Positions 34,265 through 43,945 are shown, numbered from the stretch's first letter. The stretch: 64,000 nt of DNA from Bettongia penicillata ogilbyi (GCA_023548195.1 JAJHZJ010000532.1:496001-560000), one strand, 5' to 3'. Notes: generated by a model not told the origin, from the letters alone. A program made the numbers and translations.

Positions 34265-35040
34265 AGGCCAAAGACAGATCCCTGAAACATTCCACTGGTG
34301 CTCCTCCAAGTTGACAATCAATGCCTGATTTGGACTTAGATCTTCCTGATTCTATGTCCAGCTTTCTATCTACTGTGCCACCTGTCTCCTATTGAATGTT
34401 GTTATCAATGATTTGCATGAAAGAACAGGTGGAATTCCCAAACTTAATACAGTGACCAAGAATAGCCCTAATGAAACATTGAGAAACCCTACTTTAAAGA
34501 CATAGAGGACTATTGATATGGAACAGTATGCTTAAGGGAAATGGTCAATGACCCTGAGCTCAAGGGCCCTGGGAATAGCAGCACCTTCTAGAACATTAGA
34601 TCTGCTTTCAGTCAAGTTCCCAAAGCCATGAACCTGGCAAACCATCCTTGCAGAGATGTGACTTGGCAGCTGCTTCTGTAGGTGCCACCGCTTATTCCTC
34701 CAAAGCCACAGCTACTGAAAACCAACAAAATAAAAAAAGGAAAGTTTTCAGATTTACAAATGATGGAAAACTAGGGAGGGATAGCTAACATACTCAATAT
34801 TAGATAGGATGCAAAAAATCTATTGACAAACTAGAACATTGAGACAAATCTAATGCGATGCAATTTAATAGAGATAAATGAAAGTCTTTACACTTGGATT
34901 CAAAAAACCAACTTTACAAGTTAAAGATGGGGCAAGTATGGCTGAAATCATCTTGTGTGAAAAAATTACTTGGAGATTCTTGAGAATTGCCCATGATATG
35001 GAAGCCAAGAAAGCTGAAGAACTCATGGCCCTGTGTTGAT
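34265..35040 (+). mobile_element. L3/CR1 LINE fragment with RT-region remnant, interrupted
   Basis: 'AAGACAGATCCCTGAAACAT', then 'GTTATCAATGATTTGCATGA', 'AAGAACAGGTGG', and after an unrelated ~290-bp insertion ending A-rich (34445-34740), 'AAGTTTTCAGATTTACAAAT', 'GATGGAAAACTAGGGAGGGA', 'CAATTTAATAGAGATAAATG' and 'CTTTACACTTGGATTCAAAA'. These match the end of the reverse-transcriptase domain and the following region of CR1/L3 LINEs. The catalytic-motif equivalent is degraded, so it is inactive. Confidence 0.5.
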
Positions 35041-35444
35041 AGGCAGAGTTGTCAATCTATCAGTCAACCTTACTCATTCCATGCCTTTGTGTGTAGTGGG
35101 CTACTCCTTCCAGGCTCTGCCTTGGCTATTCTCTGGAGAAGTAGTTTTTCTTGCAGATCAAACCACGGGAAACCATGGAAATGAAAGTGGCAAAGGCCCC
35201 ACCTTCAATACCAGCCCAGCCAGTCACAGTGACATTACCACACTATGCCAACCCGACTGCTGATTCAGAGAAATCAGAATACATGTTTGCTCTATAAAAG
35301 CGATCATAAGATGTGAATTAATGATTCTCTTGTCTTTAGCTCTAAGCCCCCTGTCAGATAACTATCATAGGAAAATTCTGTACTGATTAGAAATCTCTCT
35401 CTCTCTCGTACCAAGTTTTCCCTTATTTTTTCCTTTTCCTGTAT

Positions 35445-35615
35445 GACAAGGATAGTAATATTAACAACTGACATTTTGTGGCATTCTAAGGTTTACAAAA
35501 TGCTTTACAAATATCACTTCATTTTATCTTCTCAACAACCCTGGGAGTTGGTGCTACTATTATCCCCATTTTATAAGTGAGAAAACTAAAGCATGGACAG
35601 ATTAAGTGACTTGTA
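35445..35615 (-). repeat. MIR-type CORE-SINE
   Basis: 'TTACAAAATGCTTTACAAAT', 'TTCATTTTATCTTCTCAACA', 'CTATTATCCCCATTTTATAA' and 'GATTAAGTGACTTG' are in antisense order. The copy is cut off by the next SINE. Confidence 0.75.
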
Positions 35616-35845
35616 GGCAGCTAAGTGACACAGGATAGAGTCTTAGACTTAGGACCAGAAAAATGTGAGTTCAAATCCTGCCTTAGACACTTACTAGTTG
35701 TGTGATTCTGGGTAAGTCATTTGCCTCCCTCAGTCTCAGTTTCCTCAATTATAAAATGGAGATAATAATAGCATCTAGCTCATAGAGTTCTTGGGAAAAT
35801 CAAATGAGAAAATATACATAAAGTGCTTTGCAAACGACTCTAGAG
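35616..35845 (+). repeat. CORE-SINE (MAR1-type), near full length
   Basis: The head 'GGCAGCTAAGTGACACAGGA' is followed by 'GTGAGTTCAAATCCTGCCTT', 'AGACACTTACTAGTTGTGTG', 'GGGTAAGTCATTTGCCTCCC' and 'CAGTTTCCTCAATTATAAAA', then the tail 'AAAGTGCTTTGCAAACGACT'. It lies in opposite orientation between two MIR-like copies, forming a SINE cluster. Confidence 0.8.
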
Positions 35846-36010
35846 GACATGGGGTTCAATGCCCTCATTTTATGAAGGAAGAAACTGAGGCACAGAAAAA
35901 TTAAGTGATTTGCCAAAGATAATGCAACCGCTAAATGTCTCAGGCCTTTGGACTCAAGCCTTCCAGACTCCTAATCCAGCAATCTATGCATTATGTTACC
36001 TAGCTTCCTC
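35846..36010 (-). repeat. MIR/L3-like SINE fragment
   Basis: 'AATGCCCTCATTTTATGAAG', 'GAAACTGAGGCACAGAAAAA', 'TTAAGTGATTTGCCAAAGAT' and 'TTGGACTCAAGCCTTCCAGA' match MIR-type antisense order. Confidence 0.6.
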
Positions 36011-36044
36011 CAAACAAATGAAGGATACAATGTATCCCAGTGTG

Positions 36045-36300
36045 GGTTGTTGTGTTCCTTGCTGAAGAAGACCATGCCATCAGAGGAATGATGACATGAC
36101 TTGCACTTGACTCTGTTTTGAGTGAGGGAGGGCTGTACAGGTTACCAGCCTCATTTCTCCTCCAGAGCCATTTGAATCCACTGACCAGATATTCATCAGG
36201 ATGACTGGAGATGACCCAAGATGCAGTGGGAGATCTTGGCCCCTTTAGGCCAAGGCCTATTCAGGTGCTCGGGAAGGAAGCTGATCCCACCCATGAGGGT
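36045..36300 (+). repeat. Marsupial SINE ('AAGACCATGCCATCAGAGG' family)
   Basis: 'GAAGAAGACCATGCCATCAG', 'GATGACATGACTTGCACTTG', 'AGTGAGGGAGGGCTGTACAG', 'TCTCCTCCAGAGCCATTTGA' and 'ATGACTGGAGATGACCCAAG' belong to a family also present, inverted, at 52100-52385 and, degraded, at 31917 onward. I recognise it as marsupial but cannot give a library name. Confidence 0.55.
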
Positions 36301-36314
36301 GAGGTACTGTGCTG

Positions 36315-36478
36315 AAGATGGCAAATCTGAAGTCAGAGAATCTGGCTTTAAAAGCTGGCTCTTCCTCTCTGTAGCTTTGGCTTATTCCTTGAACCTTAGT
36401 GGTCTTCTGTCCTTATCTGTAAAAGGAGGGGGATGAACTAGATGGCCTCTGAAGTTCTTTCCAGTTCTAAATTTGTGA
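36315..36478 (+). repeat. MIR3/THER1-like SINE
   Basis: 'GTCAGAGAATCTGGCTTTAA', 'TCCTTATCTGTAAAAGGAGG', 'GGGATGAACTAGATGGCCTC' and 'GAAGTTCTTTCCAGTTCTAA' show a CORE segment joined to an L3-type tail. Confidence 0.55.
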
Positions 36479-36479
36479 A

Positions 36480-37290
36480 CAGGAAGGGTCAGGGAAGTCT
36501 TCATGGAAGAGGAAGAGGTTGGGCGTGGATGAGCCTTGAAGGTCAAGCACAAAGGGGCAGGCCACTCTAGGCAGCAGAAACGAGTGGAAATGTACTTGCT
36601 TTACTAAGGGGGCAGATCATCCAGACCAGAGCAAAGACTTTTTTGTAGAAGAGGAAGAGAGAAAATTAGAAGGTAAATGGGATTGGTCTCTACAAGATGG
36701 AGAATGTAGAGCTTAATTTGAAGGCCAGTGAGGAGTTAATTAAAGGGTTTTGAATGGGGGAGTAATATGACTGAAGTAGCACTTTAATTATTATTACATA
36801 TTATTATAATTTATTATTATTCTTAATGCAGCAATATCAGAGCTGTAACTAAGGAGGAGCAGGTAGCATCACAGGTGCAAAGGTCTAGGGGACAAAGCCT
36901 CATTCTAGCCGTGCCCATGCCTTAACCCTCACAGATCTCTCTTGGTCCAAGTTCCCCTCTCAGGGAGGCCCTGGGAAAGAGACAGGCCAAGGGATTGGAG
37001 TTTAAGGTTAATGAAGGTTGGAGGAGTAAAGGAGGAAAAACTGATCTGACTACCTTCTGGGCTACCTCCATCGTCTGCTTCCCAGACTATACTTTGTACC
37101 CCTCTCTTCTGTCCCCTCAACGATTTTTTGTATCAGGGGAAAAATTCATAGCTACACCTGTGAACAATGGTGTATAAGATGGACTGAAAGTAGGAAAGGT
37201 TGAAATTAGGCTCAACAGGAGGCTAATTATAGCAATCCAGATGAGAAGTGACGAGGATAATGACATTGGAAATGAAAATGAAAGCATGTA
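36480..37290 (-). repeat. L2 LINE 3' portion, antisense
   Basis: 'AGGGAAGTCTTCATGGAAGA', 'GATGAGCCTTGAAGGTCAAG', 'GAAGGCCAGTGAGGAGTTAA' and 'GAATGGGGGAGTAATATGAC' are in antisense order. After a gap, 'AACAGGAGGCTAATTATAGC' and 'AATCCAGATGAGAAGTGACG' continue at 37210-37255. The unassigned sequence at 36850-37180 may be a later insertion. Confidence 0.62.
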
Positions 37291-37414
37291 TTTGAGAGAA
37301 TGTGAAAAACCTCTCTATATGTCACTGGAAGTTAAAATAATTTTCTTCTTTTTGGTCCAGACCTGTGATTTCATTTGTGTAGGAAACTATACCTACAGTA
37401 TAGTAGATAGTGAA

Positions 37415-37670
37415 GTAGATGAGTGCTGATGGGCCTGGAGTCAGAAAGATCTGAGTTCAAATCCAGTTTCAGAAACTTATTGGCTGTGCAACCCTAAGTC
37501 ACTTAACCTCTATTTGCCTCCATTTTCTCAGCTGTGAAATGGGGATAACATCACCACCCATCTTTCAGTGTTACTGTGAGAATGAAATGAGATAAACATT
37601 TGTAAAACATTTGCCACAGTGCCTAGCACATAGTAGGCACTACATAAATGCTTATTCCCTTTCCTTTCCT
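37415..37670 (+). repeat. CORE-SINE (MAR1/MIR-like)
   Basis: 'GGAGTCAGAAAGATCTGAGT', 'TCAAATCCAGTTTCAGAAAC', 'AAGTCACTTAACCTCTATTT', 'CTGTGAAATGGGGATAACAT' and 'CCTAGCACATAGTAGGCACT' are in plus order. Confidence 0.75.
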
Positions 37671-37754
37671 CATTCCAGGAAACTCTTGTGAAGATGCTCC
37701 CTGTACCAATGTAGATGGAACAATCATTTGTAACTTTTAGTTGCTTAGGTCACC

Positions 37755-37865
37755 AAGAAATTAAGTGATTTGCCTATAATCACATGAGGGGGACATGTTA
37801 AATTCAGGACTTGAACTCAGGAACTCTATGCCCAGAGTTCTATCTGCTATACCATTTGATTAAAA
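37755..37865 (-). repeat. MIR-type SINE fragment
   Basis: 'AGAAATTAAGTGATTTGCCT', 'GACTTGAACTCAGGAACTCT' and 'TCTATCTGCTATACCATTTG' match the antisense SINE head side. Confidence 0.55.
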
Positions 37866-38239
37866 ATAATAACAAAAACAAATTATAGATTTTAAAAAGA
37901 GAATGAATATGAACAAAGGGTCTGCAATACCTAATGACAGACTTGGTTTTGTAAATAAAGCTGATTCCAAGGTGTGGAAGGAGCATGTGGAAATGAGGCC
38001 ATTGATAAAATAGTGGTCTAGAAAGGAGTTAGCACTGGGGAGGGGTCAGAGAGGGAGCAGGGAGAGAAGGTAAAACTTGTTTGTTTTAATCCTACTCAAG
38101 ACTTGTTTGATTTGGATGGCAGTTAGACTAAATAACCTCCAGCTCCCTTCCCACTCTAGCACCATCTTGGGGACAAGGCTATGAGAACATCTCATTGATG
38201 AGACTGACTGCACAGATAAGACATCCCACTCCTCCCCAG

Positions 38240-38720
38240 ATGGTTATTTTAAGCAGGTTGTATTGTTTTTAAATGCTCGTTGGATCATAGCAAATTTACT
38301 GCTCATCTGATGTGTGAATATACAATTAATCTGATGGTTTGAAACTACCCTTCCAGAGAAATAAGGAAGAAATGATCTGCCCATCAAATGAGTTTGTTTT
38401 GTTTTGTATTGTGTGTGTATGTTTATAAAAACAACCCTCCCATTCATCACATGCATTGATACACAGGGAGTGAAGAAAACATATCTATATTTGGTGATTA
38501 TCACACCAAACCAAGGTTGCTGCTAGGTGAACAAGTGGAGGCTACGTAAATATTCTCTAGTGCAGTTAGTCTGGGATTAATTTTTCACTGGTTTGAGGCA
38601 CATGGATACAGGGCTTCCTATTCACCACCCTCCCCTTCCACATTGTGATTAATGTGATAATAATTCTCACCACATTATCCACAGCGTTTCTATTGAGTCC
38701 ACTCTCGAGACATGACCCAG
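38240..38720. promoter_or_regulatory. Candidate conserved noncoding element
   Basis: Repeat-free sequence lies immediately left of the intact HAL1 insertion, with TACAATTAATCTGATGG near 38320, GGGATTAATTTTTCACTGG near 38573 and TGTGATTAATGTGATAATAATT near 38644 (paired-type ATTA/TAATC cores). Function and conservation are inferred, not shown. Confidence 0.28.
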
Positions 38721-38833
38721 GCAGTCTAGTAAGAGAAAGTAAGGTTACTTAAACATGTCATTGGAAGCAGGAAATGACTGAATAGACTTTCTCCTGAGAT
38801 GGCTGTGGCATATACAGCTAGAAGGAAAGGAAC

Positions 38834-38849
38834 GCAGATCTTGGATCTT
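38834..38849. repeat. Target-site duplication, left copy
   Basis: GCAGATCTTGGATCTT at 38834-38849 is repeated exactly at 41743-41758. It abuts the T-tract that is the poly(A) tail of the minus-strand HAL1 element. Confidence 0.92.
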
Positions 38850-38879
38850 TTTTTTTTTTTAATTTATTTATTTATTTAA

Positions 38880-39465
38880 CTTTTTACATTCATTTTCACA
38901 AAATTTTGGGTTCCAAATTTTCTCCCCTTTTATCCCCTCCCCCCACTCCAATACACCGAGCAATCAAATTTTCCCTATCATCAATCTGTCCTCTCTTCTA
39001 TCATCCCTCCCTTCTCTTGTCCCTATCTTCTCTTTTGTCCTGTAGGGCCAGATGACTTTCTATTCCCCATTAACTGTATTTCTTATTTCCTAGTAGCAAG
39101 AACAATACTCAACAGTTGTTCCTAAAACTTTGAGTTCCAACTTCTCCCCATGTCTCCCTCCCCACCCATTCCCTTTGGGAAGCCAGGCAATTCAATATAG
39201 GTCATATCTGTGTAGTTTTGCAAACGACTTCGATAACAGTCGTGTTGTATAAGATTAACTGTATTTCCCTCCATCCTATTCTGCCCCCATTGTTTCTATT
39301 CTGTCTTTTGATCCTGTCCCTCCCCAAGAGTGTTGACTTCAAATTGCTCCCTTCTTCCATTGCCCTCCCTTCCATCATCCCTCCCTCCCTATCTCCTTCC
39401 CCATTTTTCTGTACTGTAAGATAGGTTTTCATACCGAAATGAGTGTGCATTTTACTCCTTCCTTT
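38880..39465 (-). repeat. Tandemly duplicated HAL1 3' UTR unit
   Basis: Unit A (38880-39110) and unit B (39111-39465) each begin with the motif that reads 'TTTTGGGTTCCAAATTTTCT' or 'CTTTGAGTTCCAACTTCTCC' on the plus strand. Each continues through CCATC/CCCTCCCT pyrimidine blocks to 'CTGTAGGGCCAGATGACTTT' or 'CTGTAAGATAGGTTTTCATA'. The same two-unit organisation exists in the copy at 26945-27530, so it predates both insertions. Confidence 0.65.
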
Positions 39466-39675
39466 AGTCGAATGTGATGAGGCTAAACTTCATGTTTTTT
39501 TCTCAGCTCTCCTCTTTTTCCTTCCACTAAAAAGTCTCCTGCTTGCCTCTTGAATGAGATATAATTTACCCCATTCCATTTCACCCTCTCTCCTCCCACT
39601 ACATTTCTCTCTCACCATTTACCTTAATTTCTTTTAAGATATGGTCCCATCCTATTCAATTCACTCTGTGCTCTC

Positions 39676-39760
39676 TGTCTCTGTGTGTGCGTGCTTGTGT
39701 GTATGTGTGTGTGTGCACGCATGTACATGTGTGTGTGTGTACATCTGTGCATGGTCCCAC
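39676..39760. repeat. (GT/GC)n microsatellite inside HAL1
   Basis: Alternating GTGTGTGCGTGCTTGTGTGT-type sequence occurs at the same element position as the CA/TA tract in the sister copy at 27766-27945. Alternating purine/pyrimidine sequence of this type can adopt Z-DNA. Confidence 0.9.
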
Positions 39761-39887
39761 CAACTACCCAGATACTGAAAAGTTTTAAGAGTTACAAATA
39801 TTGTCTTTCCATGGAGGAATGTAAACAGTTCACCTTTGGTAAGTCCCTTATGACTTCTCTTTGCTGTTTACTTTTTCATGCTTCTTC

Positions 39888-40990
39888 TCATTCTTGTGTT
39901 TGAAAGTCAAATTTCCTTTTCAGCTCTGGTCTTTTCATCAAGAATGCTTGAAAGTCCTCTGTTTCATTGAAAGACCATATTTTCCCCTGAAGTATTATAC
40001 TCAGTTTTGCTGGGTAGGTGATTCTTGGTTTGAGTCCTAGTTCCTTTGACTTCTGGAATATCCTATTCCACGCCCTTTGATCCCTTAATGTAGAAGCTGC
40101 TAGATCTTGTGTTATCCTGATTATATTTCCACAATACTGGAATTGTTTCTTTCTAGCTGCTTGCAATATTTTCTTCTTGACCTGGGAACTCTGGAATTTG
40201 GCCACAATGTTCCTAGGAGTTTCTCTTTTTGGATCTCTTTCAGGCAGTGATCAATAGATTCCTTCAATACCTATTTTGCCCTCTGTTTGTAGAATATCAG
40301 GGCAGTTTTCCTTGATAATTTCATGAAAGATAATGTCTAGGCTCTTTTTTGATCATGGCTTTCAGGTAGTCCCATAATTTTTAAATTGTCTGTCCTGGAT
40401 CTATTTTCCAGGTCAGTTGTTTTTCCCATGAGATATTTCACATTCTCTTCCATTTTTTCATTCTTTTGGTTTTCTTTTGTGATTTCTTGGTTTCTCAGAA
40501 AGTCATTGGACTCCATCTGTTCCATTCTAATCTTGAGAGAACTATGTTCTTCAGTGAGCTTTTGAACCTCTTTTTCCATTTGGCTAATTCTGCTTTTGAA
40601 AGCATTCTTGTCCTCATTGGCTTTTTGAACCTCTTTTGCCAATTGAGTTAGCCTATTTTTCAAGGTGTTATTTTCTTCAGCATTTTTTTGGGTCTCCTTT
40701 AGCAAGGTATTGACCCGTTTTTCATGCTTTTCTTGCATCTCTCTCATTTCTCTTCCCACTTTTTCCTCCACTTGTCTAACTTGATTTTCAAAATCCTTTT
40801 TGAGCTCTTCCATGGCCTGAGCCCACCGGACATCCACCTTGGATGTCTGGGATAGAGAGGTCCCGACCTCCACGTCTTTCCCTGATGGCAAGCATTGTAC
40901 TTCGTCATCAGAAATGGAAGGAGGAAGGAACATCTCTTCCCCAATAAAGTAGCTCTCTATGGTCTTATTTTGCTTCCTTTTTCTGGGCAT
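39888..40990 (-). pseudogene. L1-type ORF1p with single frameshift (HAL1 ORF1)
   Basis: The start ATG at 40990 opens a frame of 217 codons: a basic N-terminus (MPRKRKQNKT), an acidic linker, then a long heptad coiled coil (about residues 60-190, repeats such as 'KEVQKL', 'QMEKEV', 'QMESN'). It reaches 'TTDLENRSRTDNLKIMGLPE', the start of the RNA-recognition-like domain of L1 ORF1p. A 1-base contraction in the A6 run at about 40345-40350 ends the frame at 40337. The continuation of the domain lies in the other frame, and a further shift is needed near 40205-40255, where the C-terminal domain ('SSQVKKKILQAARK', 'RITYPAKL', 'QAFLMKRPELKRKF') resumes to 39888. ORF1p is a trimeric RNA chaperone; this copy cannot make the full protein. 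Confidence 0.88.
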
Positions 40991-41742
40991 TTTCCCAGTC
41001 AGTTACTTCACTTCTAAGATTCCTCTCCACCCCTGCCTAGGTCTGCCCAGCTAGTGCTTGGGGTCTGACATTCAAATGCTGCTTCCCAGCCTCAGGGCTT
41101 TCAGTGGCAGGAGCGGCTGCTATTCAATGTGAGCCTTAAGTTCTGGTGCTGGGGTTGGGGCAGGGCCACCTCCCAGGCTCAATTCCTCAGGGGCTTTATG
41201 CAGAGACCTTCAGTAATGGAGCAGGTGGGGGCAGGGCTGCCTCCCAGGCTCAGCTCCCTCAGGGGGTTTATGCAGACACCTTTGGTAATGGAGCTCCTGC
41301 CTGCTCGGGGAATCCTGGCCACTGCTGCCTCTGCCACTGCCTCTGCCTCTCCCTCTGCTGCTGCCTCCCAAGGGGGCCTGAGTCACGGAGACACCCCGCT
41401 CCCCTCTCGGCCAGCCCAGACATCTCTCTCACTGACCTGTAGCGTCTGTGGGCAGAGGGACCTTCCCGGCCACCAGAGATTCTGTCCCTGAAGCCTGCTC
41501 GGATCTGCTCCTCTGGGGCCATGGCCAGGGCAGCACAGGGGCGGGCTCCGCTTTCCGGGGCATGATGAACCCCTGGGGACGGCTGTCCAGGGCTCTCTGG
41601 AACAGAAATCTCTTCCACTGTGTTTCTGCGCACCTTGCAATGATCCAGAATTTGTGGGGAGTTCTTCTTACAGGAAATTTATGGGCTGTGGATTCGGAGC
41701 TAGCATACGTGAGTCTTTCTACTCCGCCATATTGGCTCCTCT
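40991..41742 (-). promoter_or_regulatory. HAL1/L1 5' UTR with internal-promoter features
   Basis: This is a 750-bp GC-rich segment with several CpGs upstream of ORF1, in contrast to the AT-rich flanks. At its very start the minus strand carries AATATGGCG (plus 41725-41733), fitting the YY1 consensus AANATGGCG. In human L1 a YY1 site at the equivalent place fixes the transcription start. Promoter activity here is inferred. Open frames on both strands in this region are by-products of GC content. Confidence 0.6.
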
Positions 41743-41758
41743 GCAGATCTTGGATCTT
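41743..41758. repeat. Target-site duplication, right copy
   Basis: An exact copy of the 16-bp sequence at 38834-38849, immediately outside the HAL1 5' terminus. Confidence 0.92.
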
Positions 41759-43125
41759 AAGAACTTAATCTTCCCCAGGATTCCCCACCAAACCTTACAC
41801 TCCCTTTCTGGTTCCAAAAGACCAAATCATAGAAGACGTACCTAATCATAGCAGGAAATAAGTAAGCAGAGATTCTGATGGTAGTAATCATAGTGGTGTA
41901 CTGGCTGGAAACTACGTGGCTTGCCATCCTAGACCAGAAGCTTTGTTCACTGACCTCATCCCACTCCTTCCTCTCACTCCAAACAGACATACACATGCAG
42001 AAACTGGGCCAGTGATAGGGACATCTGGAGGAACTAAGTCTGAGAAATGAGAAGGAAAAAATGCTTAGTACCATTTCTTTCTTTCACTACAAAATAATAT
42101 TCTGTATCTATAATGACCCCTACAGACCTACTTACTCCAACTTGAATTTAAAGTCCTAGGCTAGGCTCTTAAGGGGAGACTGCTATTGCAGACTCCAAGC
42201 TCTCCACCCCTGAACATACAGCTCATAAGCCCTCATTTACTTTTAATAGTAACCCTGTACACAAAATTAACTCAAAGCAAAGTCATTTTCTAAGATGGGA
42301 TATTAAGAACAGTAATTATAAAACATTTCCCAAATAAACTAGTGGTGCACTTACCCCCAAATATACAGGAAGAATTTGTATATACATAGAATACTCTGAT
42401 AGTGAGGCAGAAGTAACAGACAAGTTGCCAAGGCAACTTATGCTACTAGTGCCAGACGTCCCTGATGTCCTTCTCTCCTTGTGGTATATTCACGCTGCTT
42501 TCAACCCCCACCCCCACCTCAGGCAAAACATCTCTTGTGGGAGGGTCACTGAGCCAGACTTCTTGTGTCTGCTCATTTTCTCACCTCAGCTCCCAAGTGA
42601 CAGGGATAATTTTCTCTTGAATCCAGAGTTGGCTCTTTTCTTTGCTGCCAGAGGTCATATCCCATGAATTTGCTTCCTACCTCAACTCTTTTCCTGCTGG
42701 ATTCAGTGTCTCTTACCGGGTGGATAGCTCTGTGGCAAAGGGAGAGAAGAAAGGAATATCCCCTCTCCTCTGGTCCCTGAGAGAGGCACACACTCCATAG
42801 AGTTGCTTCCTACTCGGACTCTGTGGACTGACTCCAGGACTGGCAAGGTTTGCTTTTTAAAGAACACCAGGGCCATAGCCAATCTTTGACCAGTCAGTGA
42901 GAAGTTGTTTTACTAATTCTATTAGGGAAACTTTCTCACATTTTGTAAACTGATAAGGCATAGTCATGTCTTTGAATTTTATTTAACATGCCAACACCTC
43001 ATTATCTATCCCTTACAAGTTGATTAAATCAACTTGGCTTCTGGGAGAGAAAACAAACATCCCCTTCCACTACACACTACTTAACGAATGATATCCTTTT
43101 GATATGATCCCCAAGAATGAAGCTC
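41759..43125. other. Intergenic, no recognised feature
   Basis: I see no repeat family or exon. The composition is moderately GC-balanced, with pyrimidine-rich patches near 42500-42800. Open frames on both strands lack domain signatures and flanking splice consensus. Confidence 0.45.
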
Positions 43126-43129
43126 CAAC

Positions 43130-43320
43130 AACTTTTCGCAGAGATGAGAGACTATGGGTATAGAGCACCGCATACAACAGCATTTTTTAATATATTGATT
43201 AGTTTTACTCAACTTCTTCTTCTGGGAGGAAGAGAGGAAAGGAATACATCAGAATAGGTAGGTGATATCAAAATAAATATCAATGAAATTTGTTTTTGAA
43301 AAGAAATAAAATAATGAAAA
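43130..43320 (+). repeat. LINE 3' UTR fragment (L1- or RTE-type)
   Basis: 'GCAGAGATGAGAGACTATGG', 'TATTGATTAGTTTTACTCAA', 'TCTTCTGGGAGGAAGAGAGG' and 'ATATCAATGAAATTTGTTTT' match a 3' UTR family frequent in marsupial LINEs. The fragment ends A-rich. Family assignment between L1 and RTE is uncertain. Confidence 0.45.
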
Positions 43321-43714
43321 AAACTGAATTAATGATTTTTAAATCCTCTTGTCTCTCCCTCCTTCTGTCTCCCTCCAAGCAGCTATTCTCGTTTTCCTCC
43401 ATCATGTTAGTCTCTTCTTCTTTTCTTCTCCTCCCTTTATTCTAAGACAAGTCCTCTCCTTCTCCCATGTGATGCCCCTCTCCTTTTCTTCCAGTCTTTT
43501 TTATAATTCTCTGCTCCTAATCACCTCTGACTCCAAGCTCAAGCTTATTGAATTCAAGAAAGGGAAAGCAATAAAAATAAATACTAAATTATGCACATGC
43601 ACACACACGCACAGCTTTCCATTGCATTTTACCTTTTCAAAAAATTTAAAATAAATATGGTGATAACATCTACATTCTTCTTAAACTTTAAGTTGTTTAA
43701 AGAAAAGTCTTATA

Positions 43715-43945
43715 CAGTCTCAGTCTCAGTGGCAGAATAATGAGAGTATCAGGGTCATCTCTGCCACGTTCTAGCTGTGTAACCCCAAGCGAGTCAGTTA
43801 AATTCATGATGACTCAGGCAGCTTTCTAAGACTGTGAACCGAAGAACAGTTTGTGATGAGCGCCAAATCAGTAGGGAAATTCTCAGTAAGGAATTCCCGA
43901 TGTAGAGGAAATCACAGGTCTGAACCTCAACAAAAAGTGGTAGGA
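43715..43945 (+). repeat. CORE-SINE with distinctive 3' tail
   Basis: The CORE part 'TTCTAGCTGTGTAACCCCAA', 'GCGAGTCAGTTAAATTCATG' is followed by the tail 'CAGGCAGCTTTCTAAGACTG', 'AATCAGTAGGGAAATTCTCA' and 'GATGTAGAGGAAATCACAGG'. The tail resembles the 43-bp segments at 31875 and 32433. Confidence 0.5.

Larger units (their letters stand above)
38850..41742 (-). mobile_element. Full-length HAL1 (half-L1) retrotransposon with perfect TSD
   Basis: On the minus strand, 5' to 3': the terminus 'GAGGAGCCAATATGGCGGAG' with a YY1-type site, a GC-rich 5' UTR (41742-40991), ORF1 (40990-39888, one frameshift), then a purine-rich 3' UTR with two tandem copies of a tail unit, and a T-tract/poly(A) at 38850-38860. 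There is no endonuclease/reverse-transcriptase ORF2, so it must have been mobilised in trans by L1. The 16-bp flanking duplication and the target 'TTCTT/AAGATC' fit L1 endonuclease cleavage. L1 3' ends elsewhere in the window (17041-17390, 51698-51830) share the same terminal motif. The long preserved frame suggests this is the youngest element here. Confidence 0.88.

Noticed and set aside
41129..41640. Several overlapping 80-120 codon frames on both strands
   Set aside because: They lie wholly within the GC-rich 5' UTR of the HAL1 element and are by-products of composition.
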